Assembly (NCBI RefSeq): GCF_011008935.1
Contig: NZ_JAAIVJ010000006.1
Span: forward strand, 168,627 to 232,626
DNA: 64,000 nucleotides
Source: Tabrizicola oligotrophica
Lineage (GTDB): Bacteria > Pseudomonadota > Alphaproteobacteria > Rhodobacterales > Rhodobacteraceae
Direction of reading: 5' to 3'
In this document: in pieces, positions 44,734-53,969 of the stretch
Numbering within the stretch: the stretch's first letter is position 1
Layout of the letters: each line of letters starts with the position of its first letter
The notes under the pieces: generated by a model
Database searches by the model: none
What the model saw: the letters and a program-made list of their open reading frames with translations, nothing else
Told to the model about the DNA's origin: nothing
Translations under genes and position numbers: made by a program

Positions 44734-46629
44734 TCAAATGCCGCCCGCCAGCCCGAGCGATTTCAGCGCCTCGGTGATCTCGTCCAGAATGGCGGGATCG
44801 TCGATGGTGGCGGGCATCTTCCAGTCCTGCCCGTCGGCGATCTTGACCATGGTGCCGCGCAGGATCTTGCCCGAGCGGGTTTTCGGCAGCCGGTCCACTA
44901 CCACGGCGCGCTTGAAATCGGCGACGGGGCCGATCTGGTCGCGCATCAGCTTGATACATTCCTTGACCACTTCGGCATGCGGCCGGTTGGTGCCCTTGTT
45001 CAGGCAGAGGAAACCCAGCGGCGACTGGCCCTTCAGATCATCGGCCACGCCGATGACGGCGCATTCCGCCACATCCTTGTGGCTGGCCAGAACCTCCTCC
45101 ATCGCGCCGGTCGACAGCCGGTGGCCGGCGACGTTGATGACGTCATCGGTGCGCGCCATGATGTAGAGATAGCCGTCCGCGTCGACATAGCCCGCATCGC
45201 CGGTCTCATAATAGCCGGGGAAATGGGCGAGGTAGCTTTTCCTGAACCGCTCCTCGGCGTTCCACAGCGTTGGCAGGGTGCCGGGGGGCAGCGGCAGCTT
45301 GATGGCGATGGCGCCCAGCGTGCCGGGGGCAACCGGATGGCCGCCCTCGTCCAGCACCTGCACGTCAAAGCCCGGCATGGCGACCGAAGGCGAGCCGATC
45401 TTGACCGGCAGCGGCTCGATCCCGAAGGGGTTCGCGGCAATGGCATAGCCGGTTTCGGTCTGCCACCAGTGGTCGATCACCGGTACCTTCAGATGGCGCT
45501 GCGCCCAGAGGATCGTGTCGGGGTCGGCGCGTTCGCCGGCGAGGAACAGGGCCTGCAGGTTCGACAGGTCATAGTCGCCCACCAGCGTGCCCTCGGGGTC
45601 CTCGCGCTTGACGGCGCGGATGGCAGTCGGGGCGGTGAAGAAGCTGCGCACCTTGTGTTCGGCGATCACCCGCCAGAAGGTGCCGGCGTCGGGGGTGCCA
45701 ACCGGCTTGCCTTCAAAGACGATGGTGGTGCAGCCGGCGATCAGCGGGGCGTAGCAGATATAGCTGTGGCCGACGACCCAGCCCACGTCCGAGGCGGCCC
45801 AGAACACATCGCCATGCCCGCAATTGTAGATCGCCCGCATGGTCCAGTTCAGCGCGACGAGATGCCCCGCGGTCGGGCGCACCACGCCCTTCGGCGCGCC
45901 GGTCGTGCCGGAGGTATAGAGGATATAGGCCGGGTGATTGCCCTCGACCGGCACGCAGTCCGCCGGCTCCACCCCGAACTGGAAGGTGTGCCAGGCCACA
46001 TCGCGGCCGGGGATCAGGCTGGCCACTTCCTGTTCGCGCTGGAGGATCACGCAGAACTCGGGCTTGTGGCTGGCCATGTCGATGGCGGCGTCAAGCAGGG
46101 GCTTGTAATGCACCACGCGGCTCGGCTCGATGCCGCAGGAGGCGGCGATGATCGCCTTCGGGGTGCAGTCGTCGATCCGCACGGCAAGTTCATTGGCCGC
46201 AAAGCCGCCGAACACCACCGAGTGAATGGCACCCAGCCGGGCGCAGGCCAGCATCGCCTCCAGCGCCTCGGGCACCATCGGCATGTAGATGATGACGCGG
46301 TCGCCCTTTTCGACGCCCTTGGCGCGCAGCGCGCCGGCAAGGCTGGCCACGCGGGTCTGCAATTCGCGGTAGGTGATGGCGTGCTTGGTGCGGGTGACCG
46401 GGCTGTCATGGATGATGGCGAGCTGGTCGCCCCGCCCGGCCTCGACATGGCGGTCGACGGCGTTCCAGCAGGTGTTGACCCGGGCGTCGGTGAACCATTC
46501 GTAAAGCGGCGCACGGGTATCGTTCAGCGCCTTGGTCGGCGGCACGGCCCAGTCGATCTCGGCCGCGGCCTTGAGCCAATAGGCTTCGGGATCGGCCTTC
46601 CAGCCGTCATAGATATCACGGTATCCCAT
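44734..46629 (-). CDS. prpE: Propionyl-CoA synthetase PrpE
   Basis: Activates propionate to propionyl-CoA via the acyl-adenylate. The 631-residue protein opens 'MGYRDIYDGWKADPEAYWLKAAAEIDW' as PrpE does, has the AMP-binding motif 'YILYTSGTTGAPKGVVR', 'HWWQTETGYAIAANP', 'YETGDAGYVDADGYLYIMARTDDVINVAGHRLS' and the C-terminal catalytic Lys in 'RLPKTRSGKILRGTM'. GGAGG is 5' of ATG 46629. It is close to acetyl-CoA synthetase, but 'GYRDIYDGW' and length fit PrpE. The upstream region carries operator-like palindromes shared with maeB. Confidence 0.93.
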   Translation of the reverse strand: MGYRDIYDGWKADPEAYWLKAAAEIDWAVPPTKALNDTRAPLYEWFTDARVNTCWNAVDRHVEAGRGDQLAIIHDSPVTRTKHAITYRELQTRVASLAGALRAKGVEKGDRVIIYMPMVPEALEAMLACARLGAIHSVVFGGFAANELAVRIDDCTPKAIIAASCGIEPSRVVHYKPLLDAAIDMASHKPEFCVILQREQEVASLIPGRDVAWHTFQFGVEPADCVPVEGNHPAYILYTSGTTGAPKGVVRPTAGHLVALNWTMRAIYNCGHGDVFWAASDVGWVVGHSYICYAPLIAGCTTIVFEGKPVGTPDAGTFWRVIAEHKVRSFFTAPTAIRAVKREDPEGTLVGDYDLSNLQALFLAGERADPDTILWAQRHLKVPVIDHWWQTETGYAIAANPFGIEPLPVKIGSPSVAMPGFDVQVLDEGGHPVAPGTLGAIAIKLPLPPGTLPTLWNAEERFRKSYLAHFPGYYETGDAGYVDADGYLYIMARTDDVINVAGHRLSTGAMEEVLASHKDVAECAVIGVADDLKGQSPLGFLCLNKGTNRPHAEVVKECIKLMRDQIGPVADFKRAVVVDRLPKTRSGKILRGTMVKIADGQDWKMPATIDDPAILDEITEALKSLGLAGGI

Positions 46630-46736
46630 GGTATACCTCCTCCCAGGGTCTGCGCGAGTGTTACGCAATGCCGGTTGAGTCGGGCAAGTTTTGCGTCGCG
46701 CCTGCGACAAAAAGTTTGCATAAATCGGCGGAAATC

Positions 46737-46763
46737 GGCGGCAAAGTTTTGCAAACTGCCGCC
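46737..46763 (-). promoter_or_regulatory. Operator-like palindrome A upstream of prpE
   Basis: GGCGGCA and TGCCGCC flank a TTTTGCAAA core (46748-46755 region) in a 27-bp inverted repeat about 110 nt upstream of prpE. The TTTGCAAA core resembles the sites reported for ScfR-type regulators such as PccR (short-chain acyl-CoA) in Rhodobacter. A very similar sequence lies upstream of maeB (49174-49205). Confidence 0.5.
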
Positions 46764-46785
46764 AGATTTGAAGGATGCAGCGAAA

Positions 46786-46813
46786 GCCGGCAGAGTTTGC
46801 AAACCCCGCCGGC
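46786..46813 (-). promoter_or_regulatory. Operator-like palindrome B upstream of prpE
   Basis: GTTTGCAAAC, a perfect 10-bp palindrome (46795-46804), flanked symmetrically by GCCGG and CCGGC arms at 4 nt on each side. It sits between the maeB stop and prpE, 31 nt from palindrome A on its inner edges. A second ScfR-type site is the best guess; the outer arms could also make a weak stem behind maeB. Confidence 0.45.
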
Positions 46814-46827
46814 CGGATTTGCGAAGA

Positions 46828-49107
46828 TCAGCCGTAATGCGAGACCGGCGTGCCGGCGATGGCCGACATGTTCAGAAGGCCGCGTGCGGTGATCGAGGGG
46901 GTCACCACATGCGCCCTGTTGCCCATGCCCATCAGGATCGGCCCGACCTCAAGGCCCCCCGCCTTCATCCGCAGCATGTTGCGCGCGGTCGAGGCGGCAT
47001 CGGTGAAGGCGAAGATCAGGATATTGGCCGCGCCTTCCATGCGGGTATGCGGGAAGATGCGGCCGCGCAACTCGGGGTCGAGCGCGGCATCGACGTTCAT
47101 CTCGCCCTCGTAGGTGAAATCCACCTCGCGGCTGTCCAGAATCTCCATCGCCGCCCGCATCCGCCGGCCGGAATCGCTGTCGAGGTTGCCGAAGGAGGAA
47201 TGGCTGCACAGCGCCACCTTGGGCCGCACGCCAAAGCGCTTGGCATGGCGCACCGCGCCGATGGTGGTTTCCACGATCTGCTCGGGCGTCGGCACCGGAT
47301 TGACGGCGGTGTCGGCGATGAACAGCGGGCCGTCTTCCTGAATCATCAGCGAAAGCGCACCATGCGGGCGCAAGCCGCCGCGCGCCAGCACCTCGCGGAC
47401 ATATTTCAGGTGCCACAGATACTGGCCGAAGGTGCCGCAGATCAGGCTGTCGGCATCGCCGCGATGCACGGCGATGGCGGCAATCGCGGTGGTGTTGGTG
47501 CGCAGCACGGCGCGGGCGGTGTCGGGCGTCACGCCGCGCCGTTCCATCAGCTCGTGATAGGTCTGCCAGTAGTCGCGGTAGCGCGCGTCATGCTGCGGGT
47601 TGATGATTTCGAAATCGCGGTCGGGGCGGATCGGCAGGCCGGCGCGCTCGCAGCGGGTGGCGATCACGTCGGGGCGGCCGATCAGGATCGGCTTGTCGGT
47701 GGTCTCCTCCAGCATCGCATTGGCGGCGCGCAAGACGCGCTCATCCTCGCCCTCGGCAAAGATGATGCGGCGCGTGGCCTTGCGGGCGGCCTCGAAGACC
47801 GGGCGCATCATCAGCGCCGACTTGAACACCGAGCCGTCAAGCTTCTTGCGATAGGCGTCAAGGTCGGCGATGGGCCGGGTGGCGACGCCGGTTTCCATCG
47901 CCGCCTTGGCAACCGCGCTGGCGACGACGCCGATCAGCCGGGGATCGAACGGTTTCGGGATCAGGTATTGTGCGCCGAAGGTCAGTTGCTCGCCCTTGTA
48001 GGCTGCGGCTGCCTCGGCGCTGGTGGTGGCGCGGGCCAGCGCGGCGATGCCCTCGATGCAGGCCAGTTGCATCGCGTCGTTGATCTGGGTGGCGCCGACG
48101 TCCAGCGCCCCGCGGAAGATGAACGGGAAGCAGAGGACGTTGTTGACCTGATTGGGGAAATCGCTGCGCCCGGTGGCGATGATTGCCTCGGGGCTGACGG
48201 CGCGCACCGCGTCGGGCAGGATTTCCGGCGTCGGGTTGGCAAGGGCAAAGACGATGGGGCGCGGGGCCATCTTGGCCACCATTTCGGGCGTCAGCACGCC
48301 GGGGCCGGACAGGCCAAGGAAGAGATCCGCGCCTTCGATCACCTGATCCAGCGCGGCCGGGGCGTGGCCTTGGGCATATTCCGCCTTCTGGTCGGTCATC
48401 TGCTCGGTCCGGCCATGGTAGACAAGGCCGGCAAGGTCGCAAAGCCAGACGTTCTCGCGCCGCACGCCCAGTTTCAAGAGCATGTTGAGGCAGGCAATCC
48501 CCGCCGCGCCGCCACCGGTCGAGACCACCTTGATCTCGGCAAAGGCCTTGCCCGCGACATGTAGCGCATTGGTGGCGGCGGCGCCGACGACAATCGCGGT
48601 GCCGTGCTGGTCATCATGGAACACCGGGATCTTCATCCGCTCGCGGCAGATTTGTTCAACGATGAAACAATCCGGCGCCTTGATGTCCTCAAGGTTGATC
48701 GCGCCGAAGGTCGGCTCCAGCGCGCAGACGATCTCGGCCAGCTTCACCGGGTCGGGCTCGTTCAACTCGATGTCGAAACAGTCGATGTTGGCGAATTTCT
48801 TGAACAGCACCGCCTTGCCTTCCATCACCGGCTTGGAGGCCAGAGCGCCAATGTTTCCAAGGCCCAGAACCGCGGTGCCATTGGTCACGACCCCCACCAT
48901 GTTGCCGCGCGCGGTGTAGCGCGAGGCGGTGGCCGGGTCGGCCTTGATTTCAAGGCAGGCCTCGGCGACGCCGGGGGAATAGGCGCGGGCGAGGTCGCGG
49001 CCATTGGCCAGAGGCTTGGTGGCGCGGATCTCGAGTTTGCCGGGTTTCGGGAACTCGTGATAGTCCAGCGCCGCCTGACGCAGATTCTCGGCCCGTGTCT
49101 CTTCCAT
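46828..49107 (-). CDS. maeB: NADP-dependent malic enzyme fused to a phosphotransacetylase-like domain
   Basis: Decarboxylates malate to pyruvate with NADP+. The 759-residue protein has the malic enzyme half (about 1-430: '[13 protein letters not shown]', 'DIELNEPDP', '[17 protein letters not shown]', '[17 protein letters not shown]', '[12 protein letters not shown]', '[20 protein letters not shown]') joined to a phosphate acetyltransferase-like half (about 440-759, '[15 protein letters not shown]', 'MAHVVTP'-like ending '[20 protein letters not shown]'). The second half is regulatory in MaeB (acetyl-CoA inhibition), not an active enzyme. It is followed by prpE with palindromes between; both could serve propionate and acetate growth by supplying pyruvate and NADPH. 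Confidence 0.95.
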   Translation of the reverse strand: MEETRAENLRQAALDYHEFPKPGKLEIRATKPLANGRDLARAYSPGVAEACLEIKADPATASRYTARGNMVGVVTNGTAVLGLGNIGALASKPVMEGKAVLFKKFANIDCFDIELNEPDPVKLAEIVCALEPTFGAINLEDIKAPDCFIVEQICRERMKIPVFHDDQHGTAIVVGAAATNALHVAGKAFAEIKVVSTGGGAAGIACLNMLLKLGVRRENVWLCDLAGLVYHGRTEQMTDQKAEYAQGHAPAALDQVIEGADLFLGLSGPGVLTPEMVAKMAPRPIVFALANPTPEILPDAVRAVSPEAIIATGRSDFPNQVNNVLCFPFIFRGALDVGATQINDAMQLACIEGIAALARATTSAEAAAAYKGEQLTFGAQYLIPKPFDPRLIGVVASAVAKAAMETGVATRPIADLDAYRKKLDGSVFKSALMMRPVFEAARKATRRIIFAEGEDERVLRAANAMLEETTDKPILIGRPDVIATRCERAGLPIRPDRDFEIINPQHDARYRDYWQTYHELMERRGVTPDTARAVLRTNTTAIAAIAVHRGDADSLICGTFGQYLWHLKYVREVLARGGLRPHGALSLMIQEDGPLFIADTAVNPVPTPEQIVETTIGAVRHAKRFGVRPKVALCSHSSFGNLDSDSGRRMRAAMEILDSREVDFTYEGEMNVDAALDPELRGRIFPHTRMEGAANILIFAFTDAASTARNMLRMKAGGLEVGPILMGMGNRAHVVTPSITARGLLNMSAIAGTPVSHYG

Positions 49108-49173
49108 TCAATCCCCTCCCGAAAGCATTTTGTTTACCGTTAAACCGGTTTTTGAACTCCGCCAACCTGCGGA

Positions 49174-49205
49174 TTGCCGCAAGAGTTTTCGCAATCTGCC
49201 GCAAA
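49174..49205. promoter_or_regulatory. ScfR-like operator sequence between maeB and cdd
   Basis: The stretch reads TTGCCGCAAGAG-TTTTCGCAAT-CTGCCGCAAA, closely matching palindrome A before prpE (CGGCAAAG-TTTTGCAAA-CTGCCGCC). It lies about 70 nt upstream of the maeB ATG and 113 nt upstream of cdd. This conservation between two otherwise unrelated promoter regions points to a shared regulator for maeB and prpE. Confidence 0.45.
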
Positions 49206-49317
49206 TCGCCGGGAATTGGCAGCGGCATTTGGCCTTGGTCTTCATATGGTCTGATCTTGGCCAGCTTGCGCCATGGGGCGGGGCGGGTCTAGCATTCCGC
49301 AAACGATGGAGGGTGCG

Positions 49318-49710
49318 ATGGAGCTGAGACAGGCAGCGATGGCGGTGCGCGAGCGGGCCTATGCGCCCTATTCACGCTTCAAGGTCGGCGCGGCGCTGCG
49401 CAGCACCTCGGGCGCGGTGCATGTCGGCTGCAATGTCGAAAACGTGGCCTATCCCGAAGGCACCTGCGCCGAGGCCGGGGCGATTGCCGCGATGTGTGCG
49501 GCGGGCGACACGCGGATTGCCGAGATCTATGTCGTCGCCGACAGCCCCGAGCCGGTGCCCTGCTGCGGCGGCTGCCGGCAGAAGATCGCCGAATTTGCCG
49601 ATCAGGACGTGCGCGTCACCATGGCCACGACCGACGGCAAGGAAAGGACCGTGACTGTGGCGCAGCTTTTGCCCGGGGTATTCACCATGGCCCATATGGA
49701 CCGCGCCTGA
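49318..49710 (+). CDS. cdd: Cytidine deaminase
   Basis: Deaminates cytidine and deoxycytidine. The 130-residue homotetrameric-type enzyme has the zinc/catalytic motif 'YPEGTCAEAGAIAAM' (C-A-E) and 'PVPCCGGCRQKIAEF' (P-C-x-x-C-R-Q), plus 'AYAPYSRFKVGAAL'. ATG 49318 with GGAGGGTGCG is preferred over ATG 49306. It heads the salvage operon cdd-deoA-deoB-add-upp, with deoA starting 1 nt behind the stop. Confidence 0.95.
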   Translation: MELRQAAMAVRERAYAPYSRFKVGAALRSTSGAVHVGCNVENVAYPEGTCAEAGAIAAMCAAGDTRIAEIYVVADSPEPVPCCGGCRQKIAEFADQDVRVTMATTDGKERTVTVAQLLPGVFTMAHMDRA

Positions 49711-49711
49711 G

Positions 49712-51019
49712 ATGGACGCCCGCAGCATCATCGCTGCCATCCGCGACGGCAAGCCGCCGGCGCCCGAGGCGCTGCGCTGGTTCGCGGCGGGGTTGGCGGA
49801 TGGCACGGTGACGGATGCCCAAGCCGGGGCCTTTGCAATGGCGGTGCTGCTGAAAGGCATCGGCGAGGCGGGGCGGGTGGCGCTGACGACGGGCATGCGC
49901 GACAGCGGCAAGGTGCTGCACTGGGACATGCCGGGGCCGGTCCTGGACAAGCATTCGACGGGCGGGATCGGCGACTGCGTCTCGCTGCTGCTGGCCCCGG
50001 CGCTGGCGGCCTGCGGCGCCTATGTGCCGATGATTTCCGGCCGGGGGCTGGGCCATACCGGCGGCACGCTGGACAAGCTGGAGGCCATTCCCGGCTTTCG
50101 CACCGGGCTGTCCGAAGGCCAGTTGCGCGCCCAGCTGAAAGACATCCGCTGTGCCATCGTTTCGGCCAGCGCCGAAATTGCCCCGGCCGACCGGCGGCTT
50201 TACGCGATCCGCGATGTGTCGGGGACGGTGGAGTCGATCGACCTCATCACGGCCTCCATCCTGTCGAAGAAACTGGCGGCTGGGCTGGAAGCTCTTGTTC
50301 TGGATGTGAAATGCGGCTCGGGCGCCTTCATGAAGACACCGGAGGACGCCGAGGCGCTCGCGGTGTCGCTGGTGGCGACGGCCAAGGGCGCGGGCTGCAA
50401 GACCAGCGCGCTGATTACCGACATGACGCAACCGCTGGCCACGGCGGCGGGCAACGCGTTGGAGGTGATCGAGGTGATGGAGACGTTGACCGGCACTTCG
50501 GTCAACGCCGCACTGTTCGACGTGACGGCGCTTCTGGGCGGCGAGGCGCTGGTGCTGGCCGGGCTTGCGGACAGCGCCGAGGATGGCACGCGGCGGGTGG
50601 AAGAGGTGATGCGCTCGGGGCGGGCGGCGGAATGGTTCGGCCGGATGATCACCGCACAGGGCGGGCCTGCCGATTTCGTCGACCGCTGGCCCGACCGGCT
50701 GCCCGCGGCAACCGTGATCCGCGACGTACCCTGCCCGGCGGCGGGTTTTGTCACCACCATCGACGGGCAAGCGCTGGGGCTGGCCGTCGTCGGCCTTGGC
50801 GGTGGCCGCCAGCGCGAGGGCGACCGCGTGAACCCCGCCGTGGGCCTGTCGGATCTTGCCGGGATCGGCGATGAAATCGGCAGGGGCGATCCCTTGTGCA
50901 TGGTGCACGCCGCGACCGAGGCGCAGGCCGACGAGGCGATCGCCCTGGTGCAGGCGGCCTATGGGCTGGGACCGTCGCCGGTGGCCGAGCCGCCGCTGGT
51001 GTTGAAAAGGATCACCTGA
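49712..51019 (+). CDS. deoA: Thymidine phosphorylase DeoA
   Basis: Cleaves thymidine (and deoxyuridine) to base plus 2-deoxyribose-1-phosphate. The 435-residue protein has the family hallmarks: 'GMRDSGKVLHWD', 'LDKHSTGGIGDCVSLLLAP' (phosphate-binding KHSTGGxGD), 'VPMISGRGLGHTGGTLDKLEAIPG', and 'GLEALVLDVKCGSGAFMKT'. Operon: 1 nt after cdd and overlapping deoB by 1 nt. Its product is passed to DeoB downstream. Confidence 0.96.
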   Translation: MDARSIIAAIRDGKPPAPEALRWFAAGLADGTVTDAQAGAFAMAVLLKGIGEAGRVALTTGMRDSGKVLHWDMPGPVLDKHSTGGIGDCVSLLLAPALAACGAYVPMISGRGLGHTGGTLDKLEAIPGFRTGLSEGQLRAQLKDIRCAIVSASAEIAPADRRLYAIRDVSGTVESIDLITASILSKKLAAGLEALVLDVKCGSGAFMKTPEDAEALAVSLVATAKGAGCKTSALITDMTQPLATAAGNALEVIEVMETLTGTSVNAALFDVTALLGGEALVLAGLADSAEDGTRRVEEVMRSGRAAEWFGRMITAQGGPADFVDRWPDRLPAATVIRDVPCPAAGFVTTIDGQALGLAVVGLGGGRQREGDRVNPAVGLSDLAGIGDEIGRGDPLCMVHAATEAQADEAIALVQAAYGLGPSPVAEPPLVLKRIT

Positions 51020-52215
51020 TGGCGCGCGCTTTTCTGATCGTCATGGATTCCGTGGGGTGCGGCGGTGCGCCGGATGCCGCTGCCTTTGGCGACGCGGGCG
51101 CCAATACGCTGGGCCATATTGCCTTGGCCTGCGCCGAGGGCCGGGCCGAGACCGGGCGCACCGGCCCCTTGCGCCTGCCGAACCTTGACGCCCTTGGATT
51201 GGGGGCGGCGATCGAGCTGGCTTCGGGCGTGGCGGCGCCGGGGCTTGGCGCCGTGCCGCAGGGCCGCTGGGGCGCGGCAACCGAGGTGAGCCGCGGCAAG
51301 GACACGCCCTCGGGGCATTGGGAACTGGCCGGCGTGCCGGTGCCCTGGGACTGGACCTATTTCCCCGACACCATCCCGGCCTTCCCCGAGGATCTGGTTG
51401 CACTGGTGTGCAAACTCGCCGGAACGGCGGGAATCCTTGGCAATTGCCATGCCTCGGGCGTGCCGATCATCGCCGAGCATTGCGAGGAACATCTGCGGAC
51501 CGGCTGGCCGATCTGCTATACAAGCGCCGACAGTGTGTTCCAGATTGCCGCCCATGAGGAAGCCTTCGGGCTGGATCGCCTGCTGACACTCTGCGCCGAT
51601 CTGGCGCCGCATCTGCATGCGATGAAGGTCGGGCGGGTGATCGCGCGGCCCTTCACCGGCGGCCCCGGCAATTTCAAGCGCACGGCGAACCGCCGCGATT
51701 TCGCCATCGCGCCGCCGGCGCCGACGCTGCTGGACTGGGTGGCGGGCGCCGGGCGGGCAACCCACGCCATCGGCAAGATCGGCGACATCTTTTCGATGCG
51801 GGGCATTGGCAAGCTGTGGAAGGGCAAGAGCGATCTTGACCTTTTCGATCATCTCGACCGGCTGGCGGCCGAGGCGGAGGAGGTTTCCTTGATCTTTGCC
51901 AACTTTGTCGAGTTCGACAGCCTGTATGGCCATCCGCGTGATGTGTCTGGCTATGCCCGGGCGCTGGAGTGGTTCGACAGCCGGGCTGGCGGTTTTCTCG
52001 CCCGGTTGCGGCCCGACGATCTGGCAATCTTCACCGCCGATCACGGCAATGATCCGACCTGGCGCGGCACCGACCACACGCGCGAGCGCGTGCCGGTGAT
52101 CTGCGCCGGGGTCGGGGTGGGGTCGCTTGGCCTGCGCGGGTTTGTCGATGTCGCGGCGAGCGTCGCGGCGCATCTGGGGGTAGCGGCTGAGGGGCCGGGG
52201 CGGTCGTTCCTGTGA
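51019..52215 (+). CDS. deoB: Phosphopentomutase DeoB
   Basis: Converts (deoxy)ribose-1-phosphate to the 5-phosphate. The 398-residue alkaline phosphatase-superfamily protein has 'ARAFLIVMDSVGCGGAPDA' with the metal-binding Asp, 'SRGKDTPSGHWELAG' (Thr phosphorylation site TPSGHWE), 'IGKIGDIFSMRGIG' and 'DDLAIFTADHGNDPTW.GTDHTRERVP' motifs. It overlaps the deoA stop by one base (TGATG). A hairpin-bearing repeat separates it from add. Confidence 0.96.
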   Translation: MARAFLIVMDSVGCGGAPDAAAFGDAGANTLGHIALACAEGRAETGRTGPLRLPNLDALGLGAAIELASGVAAPGLGAVPQGRWGAATEVSRGKDTPSGHWELAGVPVPWDWTYFPDTIPAFPEDLVALVCKLAGTAGILGNCHASGVPIIAEHCEEHLRTGWPICYTSADSVFQIAAHEEAFGLDRLLTLCADLAPHLHAMKVGRVIARPFTGGPGNFKRTANRRDFAIAPPAPTLLDWVAGAGRATHAIGKIGDIFSMRGIGKLWKGKSDLDLFDHLDRLAAEAEEVSLIFANFVEFDSLYGHPRDVSGYARALEWFDSRAGGFLARLRPDDLAIFTADHGNDPTWRGTDHTRERVPVICAGVGVGSLGLRGFVDVAASVAAHLGVAAEGPGRSFL

Positions 52216-52221
52216 CTGACC

Positions 52222-52266
52222 CTGGGGGTTTCACCCCCAGACCCCCGAGGATACTTGAGCCAGTAT
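52222..52266. repeat. Dispersed palindromic repeat between deoB and add
   Basis: CTGGGGG-TTTCA-CCCCCAG (52222-52240), then ACCCCCGAGGATACTT, then a second stem ATACT-TGAGCC-AGTAT (52251-52266). GGGGG-x-TTCACCCCC followed by CCCCCG-x-GGATA-x-TT occurs also after ruvB (13512-13560). The element ends inside the first in-frame ATG of add, so that ATG belongs to the repeat rather than to a conserved gene start. Confidence 0.7.
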
Positions 52267-52279
52267 GAAAGGGCATAAC

Positions 52280-53257
52280 GTGCGGGAATTGCCAAAGGTC
52301 GAGTTGCATCTGCATCTGGAAGGCGGGGCGCCGCCCACCTTCATCAAGGGGTTGGCGCGTGAGAAGCACATTGATATTGGCGGGATCTTCAATGAGGACG
52401 GCTCCTATCGCTTCAGCGATTTCTGGAACTTCCTGAAGGTCTATGAGGCGGCCTGTACCACCCTGACCGGACCCGAGGAATTCCGCCGGCTGACGCTGGC
52501 GGTGCTGGAGGAAAGCGCGGCCTCGGGCGTGGTCTACACCGAGGCTTTCCTGAGCCCCGATTTCTGCGGCGGGCGCGATCTCGGCGCCTGGCGGGAGTAT
52601 CTGGCGGCGATCGAGGAGGCGGCGTCGGAGGCCGAGCGGACCATGGGCATTACGCTGCGCGGCATTGTCACGCCGATCCGGCATTTCGGGCCGGAAAAGG
52701 CGCGGGAGACTGCGATCTGTGCCGCCGAGACGGCGGGGGATTTCGTTGTCGGTCTGGGCATTGGCGGGGATGAGAAGGCGGGCGAGCTGAAGGATTTTGC
52801 CTGGTCCTTCGATTGTGCCCGCGAGGCGGGGCTGCGGCTGACTGCCCATGCCGGAGAGTGGAAGGGTCCGGAGGAGGTGCGCGCGGCGGTGCGCGATCTG
52901 GGCGTCGAGCGGATTGGCCATGGCGTGCGGGCGATCGAGGATCTGGCGCTGGTCGATGAGCTGGCGGAGCGGGGGACGGTGCTGGAATGCTGTCCGGGCT
53001 CGAACGTGGCCCTGGGGATCTATCCCGGATTTCGGGCCCATCCGATCAGCGAGCTGGACCGCCGGGGGGTGAAGGTGACGATCAACACCGACGACCCGCC
53101 GTTCTTCCACACCACCATGGCGCGGGAATACGAAATGCTGAACCGCGCTTTTGACTGGGATGACGGGCAGTTCCGGCGTCTGGCCACGCAGGCGCTTGAC
53201 GCGGCATTCTGCGATGCCGATACCAAGGCGAAGATCGCAAACCTGCTGGAGGCCTGA
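52280..53257 (+). CDS. add: Adenosine deaminase
   Basis: Deaminates adenosine/deoxyadenosine to inosine. The TIM-barrel protein has metal ligands HLHLEG ('[16 protein letters not shown]'), '[13 protein letters not shown]' (catalytic Glu/His), '[12 protein letters not shown]' and '[13 protein letters not shown]' (Asp pair). GTG 52280 is chosen (325 residues): it has AAAGGG 6 nt upstream. An ATG at 52265 lies in a repeat without ribosome site and would add five residues. Part of the cdd-deoAB-add-upp operon. Confidence 0.93.
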   Translation: MRELPKVELHLHLEGGAPPTFIKGLAREKHIDIGGIFNEDGSYRFSDFWNFLKVYEAACTTLTGPEEFRRLTLAVLEESAASGVVYTEAFLSPDFCGGRDLGAWREYLAAIEEAASEAERTMGITLRGIVTPIRHFGPEKARETAICAAETAGDFVVGLGIGGDEKAGELKDFAWSFDCAREAGLRLTAHAGEWKGPEEVRAAVRDLGVERIGHGVRAIEDLALVDELAERGTVLECCPGSNVALGIYPGFRAHPISELDRRGVKVTINTDDPPFFHTTMAREYEMLNRAFDWDDGQFRRLATQALDAAFCDADTKAKIANLLEA

Positions 53258-53258
53258 C

Positions 53259-53891
53259 ATGCTGGACCATCTGACCGTCGTTTCGCACCCGTTGGTCCAG
53301 CACAAGCTGACGATCATGCGCGACAAGGACACCTCGACCGCCTCGTTCCGCAAGCTCTTGCGCGAGATCAGCCTTTTGCTGGCCTATGAGGTCACGCGCG
53401 AGTTGCCGATGACGACGCGGCGCATCAACACGCCGCTGCAGCCGATGGACGCACCGGCGATCGACGGCAAGAAGCTGGCGCTGGTCAGCATCCTGCGGGC
53501 CGGCAACGGTCTACTGGACGGGATTCTGGAGCTGATCCCGGCGGCGCGGGTGGGCTTTGTCGGGCTTTACCGCGACCCCGAGACGCTGCAGCCGGTGCAG
53601 TATTACTGCAAGCTGCCCGACCATCTGGACGAGCGGCTGTCGATCGTGGTCGATCCGATGCTGGCGACCGGCAATTCCAGCGTGGCGGCGATCGATCTGC
53701 TGAAGGCGCAGGGCGCGAAGAACATCCGTTTCCTGTGCCTGCTGGCCGCCCCCGAAGGCGTGGCCCGGATGCAGGAGGCGCACCCCGATGTGCCGATCGT
53801 CACTGCCGCGGTGGACAGCCATTTGAACGACCATGGTTATATCGTTCCGGGGCTAGGGGATGCGGGTGACCGCATGTTTGGCACCAAATAG
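53259..53891 (+). CDS. upp: Uracil phosphoribosyltransferase
   Basis: Makes UMP from uracil and PRPP. The 210-residue protein has '[21 protein letters not shown]', '[20 protein letters not shown]', the PRPP loop '[21 protein letters not shown]' and the uracil loop '[17 protein letters not shown]'. It begins 1 nt after the add stop and ends the salvage operon; its substrate uracil comes from deaminated cytidine and DeoA/other phosphorylases. Confidence 0.96.
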   Translation: MLDHLTVVSHPLVQHKLTIMRDKDTSTASFRKLLREISLLLAYEVTRELPMTTRRINTPLQPMDAPAIDGKKLALVSILRAGNGLLDGILELIPAARVGFVGLYRDPETLQPVQYYCKLPDHLDERLSIVVDPMLATGNSSVAAIDLLKAQGAKNIRFLCLLAAPEGVARMQEAHPDVPIVTAAVDSHLNDHGYIVPGLGDAGDRMFGTK

Positions 53892-53969
53892 CGGGGGCCA
53901 AGCTCTTTACTCGGAAACAAACCTGCCCCAATATCTCCACAATCGCGTAAACGCGGCTTGGAGGTCGTC

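Noticed and set aside
46786..46813. Rho-independent terminator of maeB
   Set aside because: The stem is only 5 bp around a 10-bp palindromic core and lacks a T run; an operator is more likely.
43531..48564. A 1,677-codon open reading frame on the plus strand
   Set aside because: It is antisense to the kinase, prpE and maeB genes, has no known domain, and its composition (Gly, His, Arg, Gln rich) is that of a GC-rich shadow frame.
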